This document shows positions 21,494-33,092 of a stretch of DNA of 64,000 bases, in pieces. The position numbers were made by a program, and so were the translations under genes. Position 1 is the stretch's first letter. Every line of letters starts with the position of its first letter. Under the pieces are notes generated by a model. That model was not told the DNA's origin, ran no database searches, and saw only the letters and a program-made list of their open reading frames with translations. The stretch lies in the NCBI GenBank assembly GCA_022385755.1, contig MU278352.1:186001-250000 (forward strand). The letters are read 5' to 3'. Origin of the DNA: Trametopsis cervina. Lineage: Eukaryota > Basidiomycota > Agaricomycetes > Polyporales > Irpicaceae.

Positions 21494-22824
21494 ATGCTTC
21501 ACGGAAACTCCGTTAGATTGCTCACGGGTGCGTCGAAGTGCACGCTACGCACATGACTGTATGCTCATCACCTCTGCACAGGCAACAGCCACCCCGAGCT
21601 CGCCCAAGCAGTGGCCGAGCGGTGAGCCGCAGCTCCTTTCGGCCTCAGCAGCCACAGACAGCCTGTCGTCGTCCATTGACTTTGCATGAGCGCAGGCTCA
21701 ATGTTCTGCTGACCCCGTGTACGGTCAAAAAATTCTCCAATGGGGAGATCAACGTGAAGATCTCAGAGTCCATTCGGGACGAAGACGTCTTCATCATCCA
21801 GTCTGGCTGCAGCGACGTCAATGACAACCTCATGGAGCTCCTCATCCTCATCTCCGCGTGCAAGGGCGCATCCGCCCGCCGTATCACGGCCGTCATCCCC
21901 TGTTTTCCCTACGCGCGGATGGACAAAAAGGACACGTCCCGCGCACCTATCACCGCCAAGTTGGTTGCGAACATGCTCGCCGTCGCCGGCTGCGATCATG
22001 TAATCACCATGGACCTGCACGCCAGCCAGATCCAGGGCTTCTTCGACTTCCCGGTGGACAACCTGTACTCGGAGCCGCTCATGATTGCGTACATCAAACG
22101 CAACATCCCCGACTGGAAGAACAGCATCATCGTCAGTCCAGATGCGGGTGGCGCGAAGCGGTCAGCTCTGACGTACAGTATCTGCATTGTCAAGTGCTCA
22201 TCTTCGGGCTTCTAGTGTCGCTGCTATCGCTGACAAGCTCGGCGTGGAATTTGCCCTGATCCACCGGCAACGCATCACTAAAGCCCAGGATGCGCCAGAG
22301 AAGATGGAGGTGCTTGTTGGAGATGTGCGGGATAAAGTGTGTATTACCTCACGCTCCAACTTGGCCGTGTTTTCTCATTGCGGCGGCAGGTCGCTATCCT
22401 GGTGGATGACATGATTGACAGCGGCAACACGCTGGCTCTGGCGGCTAAATCACTACAAGAAAATGGTGTGAAGACCACTTACGCACTTATCTCTCACGGT
22501 ACGCCTGTGTTCTGCTTGCGCGCTACCTGTCTACTCACTACACATGCTCCGCAGGACTGCTCTCCGAGACCAAAATGAGCAAAATCCAGGAGTTGCCTAT
22601 CGAGCAGCTTGTGGTGAGTGTGTTTACGTCGACTGCTGTGCGCATCTGACGCTCTCGCCCAGGTCACCAATACGATACCCCAACACAACCACCGCGAGGC
22701 GTGCCCAAAACTCGTCACAATGGACATTAGCCCGACCATTGCCGAAAGCATACGCAGAACGCATAATGGGGAGAGTATCAGCCTGCTATTCGGAGACTGG
22801 GCGCAGGGCACCGGTGTGTATTAG
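21494..22824 (+). CDS. PRS: Ribose-phosphate diphosphokinase (PRPP synthetase)
   Basis: The enzyme makes PRPP from ribose 5-phosphate and ATP for nucleotide, histidine and tryptophan synthesis. Seven exons join in phase: 21494-21527, 21582-21621, 21696-22160, 22216-22336, 22390-22498, 22555-22613 and 22663-22824, for about 329 residues. The N-terminus reads [14 protein letters not shown]. Other motifs are [30 protein letters not shown], the ATP/metal region [30 protein letters not shown], the PRPP-binding loop [15 protein letters not shown] (about residues 221-235), and the C-terminal GESISLLFG. All catalytic landmarks are present. Yeast has five PRS paralogs; which one this matches was not decided. 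Two of the first three exons are very short (34 and 40 nt), and only this splicing joins them in frame. Confidence 0.92.
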
Positions 22825-23179
22825 AATTTCGTGTCGTTACTGAAAGGAGCGAAAACACGCTGTATAATTTGTACGTGGACTGTATAAAACTTTCGTCGTT
22901 CTGGATTATACCTAGGCTGCCTCCGCTGCGCAAGAGCGTGACGCCGTGTGCTCCCCCATCACATCTCCGTTTTTTTGCGGTTCACCACTTTGCACAGCCG
23001 TATCCGGACACCGGCACTGCTATCTCTCCCGGTGAGAATCGCTGCGTCGGCTAGTCGGGGAACGGTGGCCCTCTTGTGAATCTCGCCACTGCAACTGGCA
23101 ACACACGCCGTGGACTCCCACTGCGTGGTGCCGCTGGCCGCGCGGTGCCGATACTACCGCCGTGGGCCAAGGCGAGGAT

Positions 23180-23186
23180 TATATAA
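23180..23186 (+). promoter_or_regulatory. TATA box of DUF6593 gene
   Basis: TATATAA lies 70-76 bp before the ATG at 23256. The rest of 22825-23255 shows nothing else. Confidence 0.45.
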
Positions 23187-23255
23187 CACATTCATCTGCA
23201 CCCACAACACCCCTCACCTCCACAGCAGCCGACCCCGAACTCAAACTCAAACCCA

Positions 23256-23993
23256 ATGCCGTCCACGAAAGCACACCCACAACGGCTGACGCTAACAACG
23301 ACGAGCCTGCGGAACGTCGTGCTCTCAAACTCGTCCGACGTGTTGTACTACGAGGTCGTCACGCCGCGATGGGCGCGCGGCACGACGACAGTGAGCCGAC
23401 TCGACCCGAATACGCGCCAGTACGACGTCGTTGGAGAGCTCACGAACGACGAGCGCGGGCACGCGGCGCAGGTGCGCGTGTACGGCGGTGCGAGCACGCC
23501 CGTTCAGGAGTTTTTGGAGGCGGGCGGGAAGGGCGCGGACGGGATGCGGTGAGTACGAGTCCGAGTATCGGCGTGCAGGTGCGGTACGCTGCGGGGCTGA
23601 TGTGGTGGCGGCGCAGATGTTCGTCGTTCCGAGGCAAAGACGGCAAGCGGTATACGTGGCGTGCGAGCCAGCGGAAACTCGAGGTGAGCACCCGCTTCCC
23701 AACCCCATCCTTCTTCCTACGTGAGACTGAGCGCATGCAGCTGGTGCGCGAGGACATTCCGGGGGATCGGCCGGTCGCAGTGTACTACAAGGAGAAGCGG
23801 TACGCGTACCTACTGCGCATGGCGAAGCATCCGTACCTGGAGATCGATCCCGTCGCGCTGGACACCCTGGACTCGGTCATCGGTGCGTCGCTTGCGCTCT
23901 CATGTGTTATACGATGTGCGGTGCTGATAGGATCTCCTGGTCGCAGTGTCATTCCTCCTCATCGAACGTCGGCGTAGAGAGGGCGACGTGTGA
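23256..23993 (+). CDS. DUF6593-type fungal protein
   Basis: This family is abundant in Agaricomycetes and of unknown biochemical role; members share a beta-rich single domain. Four exons join in phase (23256-23548, 23617-23683, 23741-23882, 23947-23993) for 182 residues. Landmarks are LYYEVVTPRWARGTTTVSRL near the start, VRVYGGASTPVQEFLEAGG, GKDGKRYTWRASQRKLELV, then KRYAYLLRMAKHPYLEID, and the conserved C-terminus DTLDSVIVSFLLIERRRRE. The last part of this gene, including its third intron, is the match for decayed fragments inside repeat blocks R1, R2 and R3 at 34.5, 39.3 and 62.8 kb. The Pfam assignment is from memory of the family pattern; the gene model itself is well supported. Confidence 0.78.
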
Positions 23994-24447
23994 GACGGCA
24001 AATCTGTTGTTTGCATTCAATATTTGGCCTTCGTGTAACTTTAGACAATGCGATGAGCCGGTCTTGCAGTTATTTATTTCCACTCGAGCGCACAGGTAGA
24101 CGGTGCATTCGGAATATAATTTCTCGTAGATGATGTCTTTTTTATGATCTAAATTTGAGTCTAAGGACATTCTTCACGTTCTCTGTCAAATCGGTGCGTA
24201 AGAGAGAGAGTCTGGGTGAGGAAAGCGGCGGCGCCTAGCCAGCGGTCACACATCAGAAATCCGGTTTCATTGCTACTTCCGCCTCGCAGAAACGGGACGC
24301 AGTTAGCGTTGCCAACAAGACATATCCTCCTACGAAGAGAGGTTCTGTTTAAGGTGTGTACACAATAATCGAGCATGTATGCACAATAGTACGCAGTATT
24401 GAAGTTGCAGCACTTAAGGCACCGGCTGGTCCGTCGTAGAGTTGAGG
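23994..24447. other. Intergenic region
   Basis: 3' UTR of the DUF6593 gene and promoter of the tRNA synthetase gene. No other feature seen. Confidence 0.4.
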
Positions 24448-25816
24448 ATGCTGTCCAGAACAGCCAGTAGGCTCGTTCAACAGCATGGAACGCGTACCAT
24501 CGCGTCCTTACAACACCAAAGCAAGCCTCGTATCATATTCTCAGGTATCCAACCCACAGGCACGCCTCATGTGCGCACATTTCCCTCACCTACGTGCGTC
24601 ACGCTCATTGGCTGGTCAGCTAGGCAACTTCCTCGGTGCGCTGCAGAACTGGGTCAAGCTGCAGCGCGACAGCACATCGCAAGACAAGCTGCTCTTCTCT
24701 ATTGTTGGCTGGCACTCGCTTACGCTGCCGCAAGACCCGAAGACCCTCTCCCTTGCCCGGCGAGATATGCTCGCGGCGTTATTGGCCATTGGGCTTGACC
24801 CAAACAGGTCAATTATATTTCACCAGGATGAGGTAAGGTGGCTTGTATCATATGTACAGCTTGCCACTGCTAACCGGTCTGCAGAACCCACACCATGTCG
24901 AGCTCGCCTGGCTTTTCAACTGCATAACGCCCATCGGTAAATTGCGTCGCATGACGACATGGAAGGTGCGCGATGTATCATCACCCGCTCACCGTACCAG
25001 CATGACAAAGCAAAAGTGGTACACAGGCGCGGCTTGCTGCATCTAGGAACGCTAATGACGAGTCCGAGGTGGATGAGTCCATGTTGAACGCTGGCCTGTT
25101 CACATATCCGGTCTTGCAATCTGCAGACATCCTTCTCTACAAGTGAGTACTCATCCGATGACCACACAGCACCGTGCTGAGCAGCACTACAGGGCTACGC
25201 ACGTACCCGTAGGGGAGGACCAGAAACAGCACCTGGAGCTCGCGCGAGACATCGGTGACACATTCAACCGTACATTCGGCAACCTGTTCCCACTGCCTGA
25301 ATACGTTGCCAGTAAGCCTATCACTTGAACGCCGCGTATTGGTTTAACTTGACGAACGAGTAATCAGCACCAACGCGGCGCGTGCTATCTCTGAAGGACC
25401 CTAGCTCCAAAATGTCAAAGTCCTCCCCAGACCTATCATCCCGGATCCTCCTCACCGACACAGACGCACAGATCCAAACCAAAATTCGCGCCGCGGTAAC
25501 GGACTCGATCCGCGGGGTCACATACGACCCATCCAATCGACCCGGTACGTCCAACCTACTGACTATACTCGCGGCATGCACGGACGAGGACGTCACCGAC
25601 GTCGCAAAGCGTTACGAGGCCAAGGGCCATGGCGAGCTCAAGGCTGACGTGGCAGTAGCGGTGTCTGACCTCATGCGCAAGCCGCGGTCGGAGTTCGAGA
25701 GGCTGCGAGCTGAGCCGGCGTACCTCCAGCAGGTCGCGCGAGACGGGGCGGAGAAGGCGCGAGTGCTTTCGGAGGAGACCATCAAGCAGGTCAGGACAAT
25801 GGTCGGGCTCGTGTAG
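24448..25816 (+). CDS. MSW1: Mitochondrial tryptophanyl-tRNA synthetase
   Basis: It charges mitochondrial tRNA-Trp. Six exons join in phase (24448-24570, 24620-24832, 24885-24965, 25027-25142, 25193-25311, 25368-25816) for 366 residues, the size of bacterial-type TrpRS. The N-terminus ([20 protein letters not shown]) is basic and lacks acids, as in a mitochondrial presequence. The class I HIGH-like motif is TPHLGN (about 39-44) and is split by intron 1. Other landmarks are [46 protein letters not shown], and the KMSKS motif at residues 232-236 in [16 protein letters not shown]. The rest is the bacterial-type C-terminal helical domain. All motifs are intact. Confidence 0.92.
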
Positions 25817-26152
25817 ACGCAGAGTTGTGCTCGTTATTCTATCACTATTATGTTTACTTTACTCGTGCATCGCCATAATACACACTACTCCCCTCTTCAA
25901 CAGCGCATCACTCTGCCACAGCAGCGAATTCCGTGGGATTTCTGTAATTTAGGGCACCACCGTCCGTCTTCGGCGACTTCACGGACTCGACATGATGCTT
26001 CAGAATTATACTAGAAATACAGAGCGTTCGAACTCCAAGAATATAACACTAACGTATACAGGCTTTATGATCAAGAGAAACGATATTCAAGACGGAGCAG
26101 ATATTAATAAATGCGCAGCCACCGAACCCTACACCCTCGCCAGCGAAGGTAC
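25817..26152. other. Convergent 3' intergenic region
   Basis: Lies between the stops of the TrpRS and P450 genes. Nothing else seen. Confidence 0.4.
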
Positions 26153-27343
26153 TTAAGCCAGAGGCGAAGCAATCACCGCCCATCCATCCCATCCGTCTCT
26201 GCCTCCCACACCTTCCCCTTCCACAACCTCGACGCCGTCTCCGAGCCTGTTGATCACAGCGGCGGCGATGAGGCCGACTGCAACAGGGGCCCAGCTGCTT
26301 GCCACGCATTGAAGCTTGCCTAATCCGAAGCCTAGCAGGGCGCGTTGCTGGTCTCCGGTGAGTGTTCGATGTCTCATAGGGTCGAATTCGTCGGCGTTCG
26401 TGCCCCAGATCTCTGGGTCACGTTGGATGGAGCGTATGTCCGCGACGAGGACGGGAGGGTCGCGGCGAAGGGGGATGATAGAGCGGAACACTCTGGAGAG
26501 TAGGGTAGAAGGAGGCTCTTGAGATGCCCGCGAGATGCTCTTTGTGGCGGGGTAGAGGCGCATCACTTCCGCAACAATGGCGGAGACGCTAGGGTCGTCT
26601 TCAGCGAAATGTTGAAACTGACTCTTGGTTGGGTTCTCCAGGAGCGCTTGCAGTGCACGGACAGCAGACTCGTCATTATGTCCTAAAGCGACCGTGATTG
26701 CTACAACGCGCCACAGGGTTTCGAAGGTTGGTACGACGAAGTCGAGCGGATTCGGGATGTCTGGTATCCACGCATGAAGGTGGGTGTTGATTGCGGGAAG
26801 GAGATGGGGAGGGAGTTCCTCGGGGGTCTTGGACAATCTCCACAGCTGGTTTATCCCATGGGAAATCAGCGCGATACCTGCATCGTCAAGGCTGTCCATA
26901 GGGACTTCAAAGAGGGTATGAAGAATTATCTTCAGGGTTACGTGCTGAACGAAAGAGTCGAAGGGGATACGTTCATTAGGAGAAGCCGGAAGAAGACTGT
27001 TAACGACCTCGACAGTCGCGTCCTCGAAAGATTGCCAGCCTCCTTTCGGTGTGGCGGCAGAGATCAGGTTGCGCGCACGGAGCGTGAACTGAGCATGTAC
27101 GTCTTCACTTGAAGATACGAAGGTATTGGTGAGGCCAAAGGCGCGCACGAGGCGCATGTTGGGGGTTGACCTTGCTTGTAGCTGGGTATGGACCGAAATA
27201 TCCTTAGGAGACAAGAGCTCTCGGATATTTTTCAACGCAGTGACACGAATAGTGCCACGCGTGGTGAAATATCTGAGTGTCCTTGTACCGAGGACAACGG
27301 TGAGTGCAAGGGGAAAGAGTATTGTAAAAGCGTTCGGCAGCAT
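26153..27343 (-). CDS. Short intronless cytochrome P450-like protein
   Basis: A single uninterrupted frame codes for 396 residues. A membrane anchor (NAFTILFPLALTVVLGT) is followed by a P450-like body. ExxR is present as EVMR at 259-262, and the PERF-like region reads IWGTNADEFDPMRH. The heme-ligand loop is FGLGKLQC with the cysteine at about 346, so F-x-x-G-x-x-x-C is kept, but the usual His/Arg and the Gly after Cys are missing. The I-helix oxygen-binding motif (A/G-G-x-D/E-T) is not found; that stretch reads AITVALGHNDESAVRA. At 396 residues it is about 100 shorter than a typical fungal P450, and it has no intron in a genome where P450 genes usually have many. It may be a catalytically altered P450, a retrocopy, or a different activity. 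It starts with an ATG at 27343. Confidence 0.75.
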   Translation of the reverse strand: MLPNAFTILFPLALTVVLGTRTLRYFTTRGTIRVTALKNIRELLSPKDISVHTQLQARSTPNMRLVRAFGLTNTFVSSSEDVHAQFTLRARNLISAATPKGGWQSFEDATVEVVNSLLPASPNERIPFDSFVQHVTLKIILHTLFEVPMDSLDDAGIALISHGINQLWRLSKTPEELPPHLLPAINTHLHAWIPDIPNPLDFVVPTFETLWRVVAITVALGHNDESAVRALQALLENPTKSQFQHFAEDDPSVSAIVAEVMRLYPATKSISRASQEPPSTLLSRVFRSIIPLRRDPPVLVADIRSIQRDPEIWGTNADEFDPMRHRTLTGDQQRALLGFGLGKLQCVASSWAPVAVGLIAAAVINRLGDGVEVVEGEGVGGRDGWDGWAVIASPLA

Positions 27344-28789
27344 GTCGTATGGCGGATGCGGTTGTTGTTATTGTGATGACGTTCCACGCCCTCGTCGAGT
27401 GAAACTTGTAGGCTCATCTTGTATGGTCGTATTTGAACACTGGTAGGGGGCGTGGACGATGGAGGAAGTTTCTCGACGAACTGTGAACCTTGAAATGTGG
27501 TTCTTCAGTGGTTCTTCGTAGCGCAAGCCATGTATTGAGGCTGCGCCTGTTCGCTTCCGGAATTCCCACCTACAACCAATGCTGCGACAAGTCAGCTTGC
27601 ACAGCAAACGCAGAATGGAATGATAAACGCACTACGACGTGATGTTCAAAGCAGCATACCCTCGAACTGACTCGTGCCTACTGCGGATAAGATGAACCTT
27701 CCAAACAGCAGTTCGGCAGCTCGGTCGTGTACTAAGCAGTATGATGCTTCGCGTCATACGCGCAGAATCGCGATTCTGTAGGGGCATTCTCATATCTATA
27801 TATTGAAGTACGCGTTTCTGATTAATGAACTCGTTGCACCAAGCGCAGTTGAACAGAAGACTGCTCACTTACAAGGTTCGTGCATCGTTGCACTAGCCGA
27901 ATATCTGCGCGACACCAAGCGAATGAGAGTGGGCAGAGACAGCAGTAGAGAATATCTGAATTGACCAATATTTGCGTCAGTTAGATCAGAGCGCGCTAAA
28001 GAACGAATTTATTGATACTAACCTCAACCGCCTTCTGGTGCTGCTGGCAAGCACAGTCTTAGATCCACCGAGAAAATAGATTACTGACAACGACAAGGTT
28101 TCCAGGTTGTTCGTCTGCCTAAAAATAACCGCCCTGCTCTGCCGCAGCGTAAATTCAAACCAGATCTCCGCAGGCTGTCGTAACAGCTCTCATGTCCGCT
28201 CGGCGGTTGAGGACATCACTTCATGTCCTAGCTAACGTACGAGTCAGCCAGAATCCTCCGATAAGAGCCGTGGCAATCAACACACCATTCATTCCACAGC
28301 ACAGCTCATATGCGAATACTGCGAACAGTTCACGCACAGCCCCACAAATATCGAGTGCTTTGATTAGCGACTGTGCATACACCGCTGGTACCTTGTGACC
28401 ATAAGGCTGGTATATTGGAGGACGGCCGAGAATGTTCGTGGTCTCGCCAATCGGACCGCTTGAGACGAGGCCCAACTATTGTCGGTGTGACTGAACCCCC
28501 ATAACACGCGTCCAATTGCTTTCTCTGGAAATATAAGATATGGAGACAGAGTATGAGCGGGACCTGAGCAACAAAGAGAGGTTAATGCCAAATAGAGGAA
28601 GAAAAGGGACGAAGAGATGAAGAGGAAAGAAAGAGAAATTGTAGCGCAGAGAGGAAACACGGACCATCTCCAGAATTGAGACCGGACGACGTACCTCGAA
28701 AAGCCCATCGCGCGTACATCTCCTCTGCATATGTTCTTGTGCATACTTAGCTGGATAGGCCATGGTGACGGGGGTGGGGTAGACTAGCT
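27344..28789. other. Intergenic region; one weak spliced reading frame
   Basis: The only candidate is on the minus strand: an ATG at about 28764, a first exon reading AYPAKYAQEHMQRRC up to a GTACGT donor, a roughly 150-nt pyrimidine-rich intron, and a second exon ending at about 28330, giving about 100 residues. It has no recognisable domain and I would not rely on it. The rest shows no gene. Confidence 0.25.
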
Positions 28790-28987
28790 TCAGGCGACGC
28801 AGTGAGGTCTTCTACGAACATGGGCAGCAGCACACAAGAAAATAGCGTGAAGAGATCCTAACAGGCTGTACGAGACAACGAGGGCCAAATAGAACGCAAA
28901 AAGCACAGTGCTTTTCAGTACGTCCTTTATCCTGCCTTCAGAGCAGTAGTCTTCTTGTTCGTCGGTAAACCACCAGCATGTATAACC
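28790..28987 (-). pseudogene. Orphan exon-like fragment, repeated near F-box gene F4
   Basis: An open stretch of 66 codons ends in a stop. It begins with CWWFTDEQEDYCSEGRIKD and continues with a hydrophobic segment (TVLFAFYLALVVSYSLLG). A related sequence (LWFTDEHKDYRSEGGID) lies at about 50985-51062, just downstream of F4. No start codon or upstream exon could be joined. It is either the last exon of a small membrane protein or a decayed fragment carried with the F-box duplication. Confidence 0.4.
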
Positions 28988-29239
28988 CTCCGCGAAACCA
29001 GCCCATTCGCGTCAAGCTAGCCAGTGTCGCATCCTTGGCGAGCAATCAGAACTGCAAGAGGTGTTGTCGCAGAGAAGGGTGAGGCATCGCAAGATTTGTT
29101 ACGTCTGAATCTTTCTCAGTGCTGGTGTTGACTGTGGCAGCTGTATTCGGCGTCAGCGTTCTGCTGGTCGGGCTGCGGCCGACACATACCTGCTCGTCTT
29201 GCATGAAATTTCCCACTAAATCCTCCTTATCGGTCTACA

Positions 29240-29345
29240 AGTGCTATTGCTTGACAATGCTATAGCAGCAGTTCGAAGGAGAGGCGTTGATAGGAGTCCG
29301 GATGAGCGGGTTTGACAATCAATCGCGATTGTTGTCGTTCACGTG
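29240..29345 (-). repeat. Copy of the region upstream of F-box gene F4
   Basis: This segment matches 52745-52845, which lies directly upstream of F4 (shared GAAGxAGAGGxGTTGxTAGGAG and CGCGxTTGTT blocks). It sits 0.3 kb from the fragment that matches the downstream side of F4, so it may mark the site of a deleted F-box gene. Confidence 0.45.
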
Positions 29346-29516
29346 TATCATAAGTAGAGCAGCTATGGGTGATCTTCACGTGTCGTAGAAACCGACGGTG
29401 ATGACTGTTTCGTTTTAACTCATGCAGAAAGAATCACGCACATCTTGTTTCGTTCTCGCATATTATAAATTGTGGTTGATAGGTGGTGCGCGTGATAAAG
29501 TCACAGAAGTTCTACG

Positions 29517-31069
29517 CTACGACATTCTTTTTGATGTCTCATGCAGCTCTATATTGTCGTCTTCCCTCTCCACTTCCCATAGGATGGACGACCGCTCTTT
29601 GTCAGACCAGCGGATATCTATCTCAAACGATTCGAGGTCCCAAAAATTGTTTGCATACTCCCATGCTAACTGATTGTAGCATCGAGGCGGATTGTTGCCA
29701 GGACAGTCCATTTCAAAGATTAGCAACAGCTCTGTCAAGGATGTCTTCCACCCCCGAGGCGATCGCCCGTCACGCTTAATCCGATGTTAGCACAAAACAA
29801 ATTTAATAATACACGTACTCACAAGGGTCTGCTTTAGCGTAGTCACGTCCATGAGGCCTGTACGGACTGTAAGTCGCTCTACTGTGGTTCCGATCGCTTC
29901 CAGAACTCTGTACACATATTGCAAACAGTCCTCAGTGCGGGTAGAGATATACAGGTCCAATGGTTGCGTAGATTCTATCACATCCGGATAGTATGCCAGA
30001 TGCATATCATTGTACCACTCGTTCTTCAGTTTTAGGTTACGAATGTGACATATTATGCCCATAGCGTAAACCCACAAAATGGGACCAGTAACCTCATCCA
30101 AAGAGGACCAACCACATTTCGAACGCAGTTGTTCTGCAATGCTTGCCTCACGAACGTCCACGAGCTCCTCAAGGTCAGCTTCATCAGAGTGTAGGGATGG
30201 CATGTGGCGGATACCGGCTGGTGTTCCTGGCTCAACTTTATAATGGAGACCGCGGAGATTCGGGAAGCTCTTCATGAGGAATGGGCCATCGGCGTCGAAG
30301 AAGTTGGAGAGGTACAACCTTGTGATATTTGAGAATACCGTTACAGGCTCCAGGTTATCGGGAAGTTTGCAGTAGGAGACGCAAAGGGTCGAGAGAGACC
30401 AGTGATGCGGTTGTATGACCTCAATGAAGTTGGCCTCGTTCGAGAATTTGATATCAAGGTAGCGAAGAGGGGAGGTTAGGTGGGAGAGGAATGGCGCAGC
30501 AGGTAAGTCGTATCCTCTTATTGTCAGATACTTCAGTTTCTTGAGAGACCCAAGGGCTTCAGCATAACGAGGGCCTTGTTGGAAGATGCTTTCTGTGACG
30601 CCCAAGCATTCCAGGTCCAATGCGTTGTGTGCGAGTGCCAGCAGAGCCTCTCGCTCCAAGTCTGTCCATCCATACGTTGGAGGGGGGGAAGGCTGAAGGA
30701 CAAGGTCACGGATATGCCGGCAACGAGAGACGTCCGCCATGATATTAAGACAAAAGGAATGGAGCTCCCGATCCCCAATCTCGACGTCGAAGGCAAAAAG
30801 CAGCCGGACACCGCCTTCATAGAGGGTCCGGCACGTGTACATCATCCGTAGCAGTGTAGCTCGTTTTGGAACTCGCTGCATAACTTCGAGCAGAACGTCG
30901 AAGTTCAGTCGCGGCAGGTCGTTCGTACTTGAGGGTGTCGAGGGAGGAATTCGATGTTCATGAGCCGCCTGTGTTTTAAATTAACCGGCGGACAATACAA
31001 GAGAGAAATGTGAGTCGAGCAGCATACCTGCTCATCCGAATACTCCATAAGATCCTTGCTAGCGTCCAT
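29517..31069 (-). CDS. F-box/LRR-like protein F1
   Basis: F-box proteins recruit substrates to SCF ubiquitin ligases. Three exons join in phase (31069-31028, 30968-29823, 29774-29517) for 481 residues. The 14-residue exon 1 reads MDASKDLMEYSDEQ. The F-box-like helices start at PRLNFDVLLEVMQRVPKRAT and are followed by MMYTCRTLYEGGVRLL. Leucine-rich stretches follow (LKKLKYLTIRGYDL, SPLRYLDIKF, FSNITRLYLSNFFDADGPFL, SFPNLRGLHY). A conserved REASIAEQLRSKCGW block then leads to the C-terminal exon. The same three-exon plan, intron phases and core motifs occur in F2-F5. It shares more with F4 than with F2, F3 and F5. Substrates are unknown; such families are large in Agaricomycetes. Confidence 0.75.
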
Positions 31070-31539
31070 AGCTGTGATCTCCAAGCAGGGTACTGAGCGG
31101 GAGTCTGTGTAGTTAAAGTGCGAGCGTTTAAAGTGGCGTATTTCTCACCTCTTCATATGTACGCACTTATAGGGGCTTGCGATATCGATTAAATCTTCAC
31201 GACGTCTAATAGACATCGTGAAGAGTACACGTAAGGTAATACATTACGTGAATGCTACGGCGCCCTCAGCAGAGGCCGAAGTTCCAGCACAGCGTCGATG
31301 GACTGATATTGAGCATTGCAGTGATAAGTGCCTCAATTGACAGGGTCGTTCGCACTGGATGTATGCATATAGAAGCGCAGATTGAGACAGAGAGCGATCC
31401 GGTGGAAAGTGGAAGAGTACTATAGTTAAGTGGGATTAGCGCTTTGATGTCATGTGACCGTGGATGCGCTAAGTTGTGTTCAAACTCATACATGCCTCTC
31501 GCCAATACACGCTGCTTCCAACCCGACAAGGAGAATCTC
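31070..31539. other. Divergent promoter region F1/F2
   Basis: The right half (from about 31420) is conserved upstream of F2, F3 and F5, with the common block GATGTCATGTGACCGTGGA and TTGTGTTCAAACTCATACAT. This is likely the family core promoter. Confidence 0.5.
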
Positions 31540-33092
31540 ATGGCTCATTTACAACAGAACGGGCAGGTGCGCTATCCGCTAAACATCACACTCTGACGCC
31601 ATATCCATACTGATGAACAACTCAGACAGAATACCGAGCAAGAGCTTCCATGTTGGCTCACTCAAGTACGACACGTTCGCCGCAGCTGAATTTCGACATC
31701 TTGTTCGAAGTTATGCAGCAGATCGAGCAAAGGGGTACACTGTTGCAAATGATGTACACATGTCGTACGCTCTATAAAGGCGGTATACAGCTGCTTTTGG
31801 CCTTACAGATAACCATCGACATGGGCGATGACCGGGAGCGGTTCCGCTCCTTTTGTCAGTACGTTATGGCGGATGTCTCTCGCTGCCAGCATATCCGCTC
31901 CCTCGCCATAGCCAATGGATTCGCTACAGAGGGTATATGGACGGACTTCGAGAAAGAGGCTCTGTTGGCAGTCGCGCACAACGCGTCGAAGCTGGAAAGC
32001 CTGGAAATTACAGGCCATCCTCCCTGCATTCTACTTTTGGAGTCTGTCAAAAGCTTGAAGCAGCTGAAGATGAAAGAATGTGACCTAATTGCTGCATCAT
32101 TTGTCTCCCACGTGAAATCGTCTCTTCGCCACCTTGATATCGAGTTTAACTATTGGGAACATTTCGGCGAGGCCATAAGACCGCATCAAGAGTCTCTTCA
32201 GACCCTTCGCGTCTTTCGCTGCAAATTATCCGATATACGGGAGTCCCTAACGGTGTTCTCGAATATCACGAGTTTGCACTTGAAAGATGCAGATGTCCGC
32301 TGCACTGACGGCCCATTCCTCATGAAGAGCTTCCCAAATCTCCGTGACCTCAGCCATACATCTGATGGAGTAAACTCAAACAGAATTCGCAATGTTTTTC
32401 GGATACAACCAGAACCAGAACCCAAGTTCAGGGACCTCGAAGACGTACGCCGTGCAAGCATTGCAGAACAGCATCGTTCCGGAGGTGGCTGGCACTCAAT
32501 GCAAAAGCTTGCTGGGGACGTTTATTGGGTTTACTGCCTAGGCGTAACATGCCCTGTACGCGAACTGAGGCTCGAAGGCAGGTACAGACAGATGGACGTA
32601 CATCTGGCGTGCTGCGAGGTCCTGTTGGAGTCCGCACGGCCACAGCAGGTGTACTGTTCTTTGGGCGCATTGGCACCCTGCAAGTACTATGCGTACCAAA
32701 TTTTAGAAGTGGTAGGACCCACGGCGCAGAAGCTGGAGCTCGAAATTGAAGATGTGGTCCAGCGAGAATTGCGCGAACTACTCGTAAGTACATACATGAC
32801 CGACCTATTCTTTTGCTGATATCCAATCAAGGAACAAGAGCAACTGTCCGTACCATCGACTACATGCATTGAACAGATATCCCTATCCATTAAATGGCTT
32901 CAAGGATCGGGCGAGGCCGACGAGGGGCTACTCTTTGACCTGGCACGGAAATACGCAGACGCTATCCATTCCCTCCAGTCGGTCGAGGTCATCATCAGAA
33001 ACGTTCCTATCGACACACCGCGCCTTTTCTGGAAAGTCGAGAGGTCAGACGGACGTATATCGCTGTGTAAGACAAACAGTGTAGTATCCTGA
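31540..33092 (+). CDS. F-box/LRR-like protein F2
   Basis: Three exons join in phase: 31540-31566 (MAHLQQNGQ), 31626-32783 and 32832-33092, for 481 residues. The F-box-like region is SPQLNFDILFEVMQQIEQRG followed by MMYTCRTLYKGGIQLL. Leucine-rich segments include ASKLESLEITGH, VKSLKQLKMKECDL, SSLRHLDIEFNYWEHFGEAI and FSNITSLHLKDADV. The block RRASIAEQHRSGGGWHS and the motif YWVYCLGVTCPVREL follow. The third exon carries STTCIEQISLSIKWLQG and ADAIHSLQSVEVIIRNVP. It is closest to F5 (59.1-60.7 kb, opposite strand). It heads repeat block R1. Confidence 0.76.
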
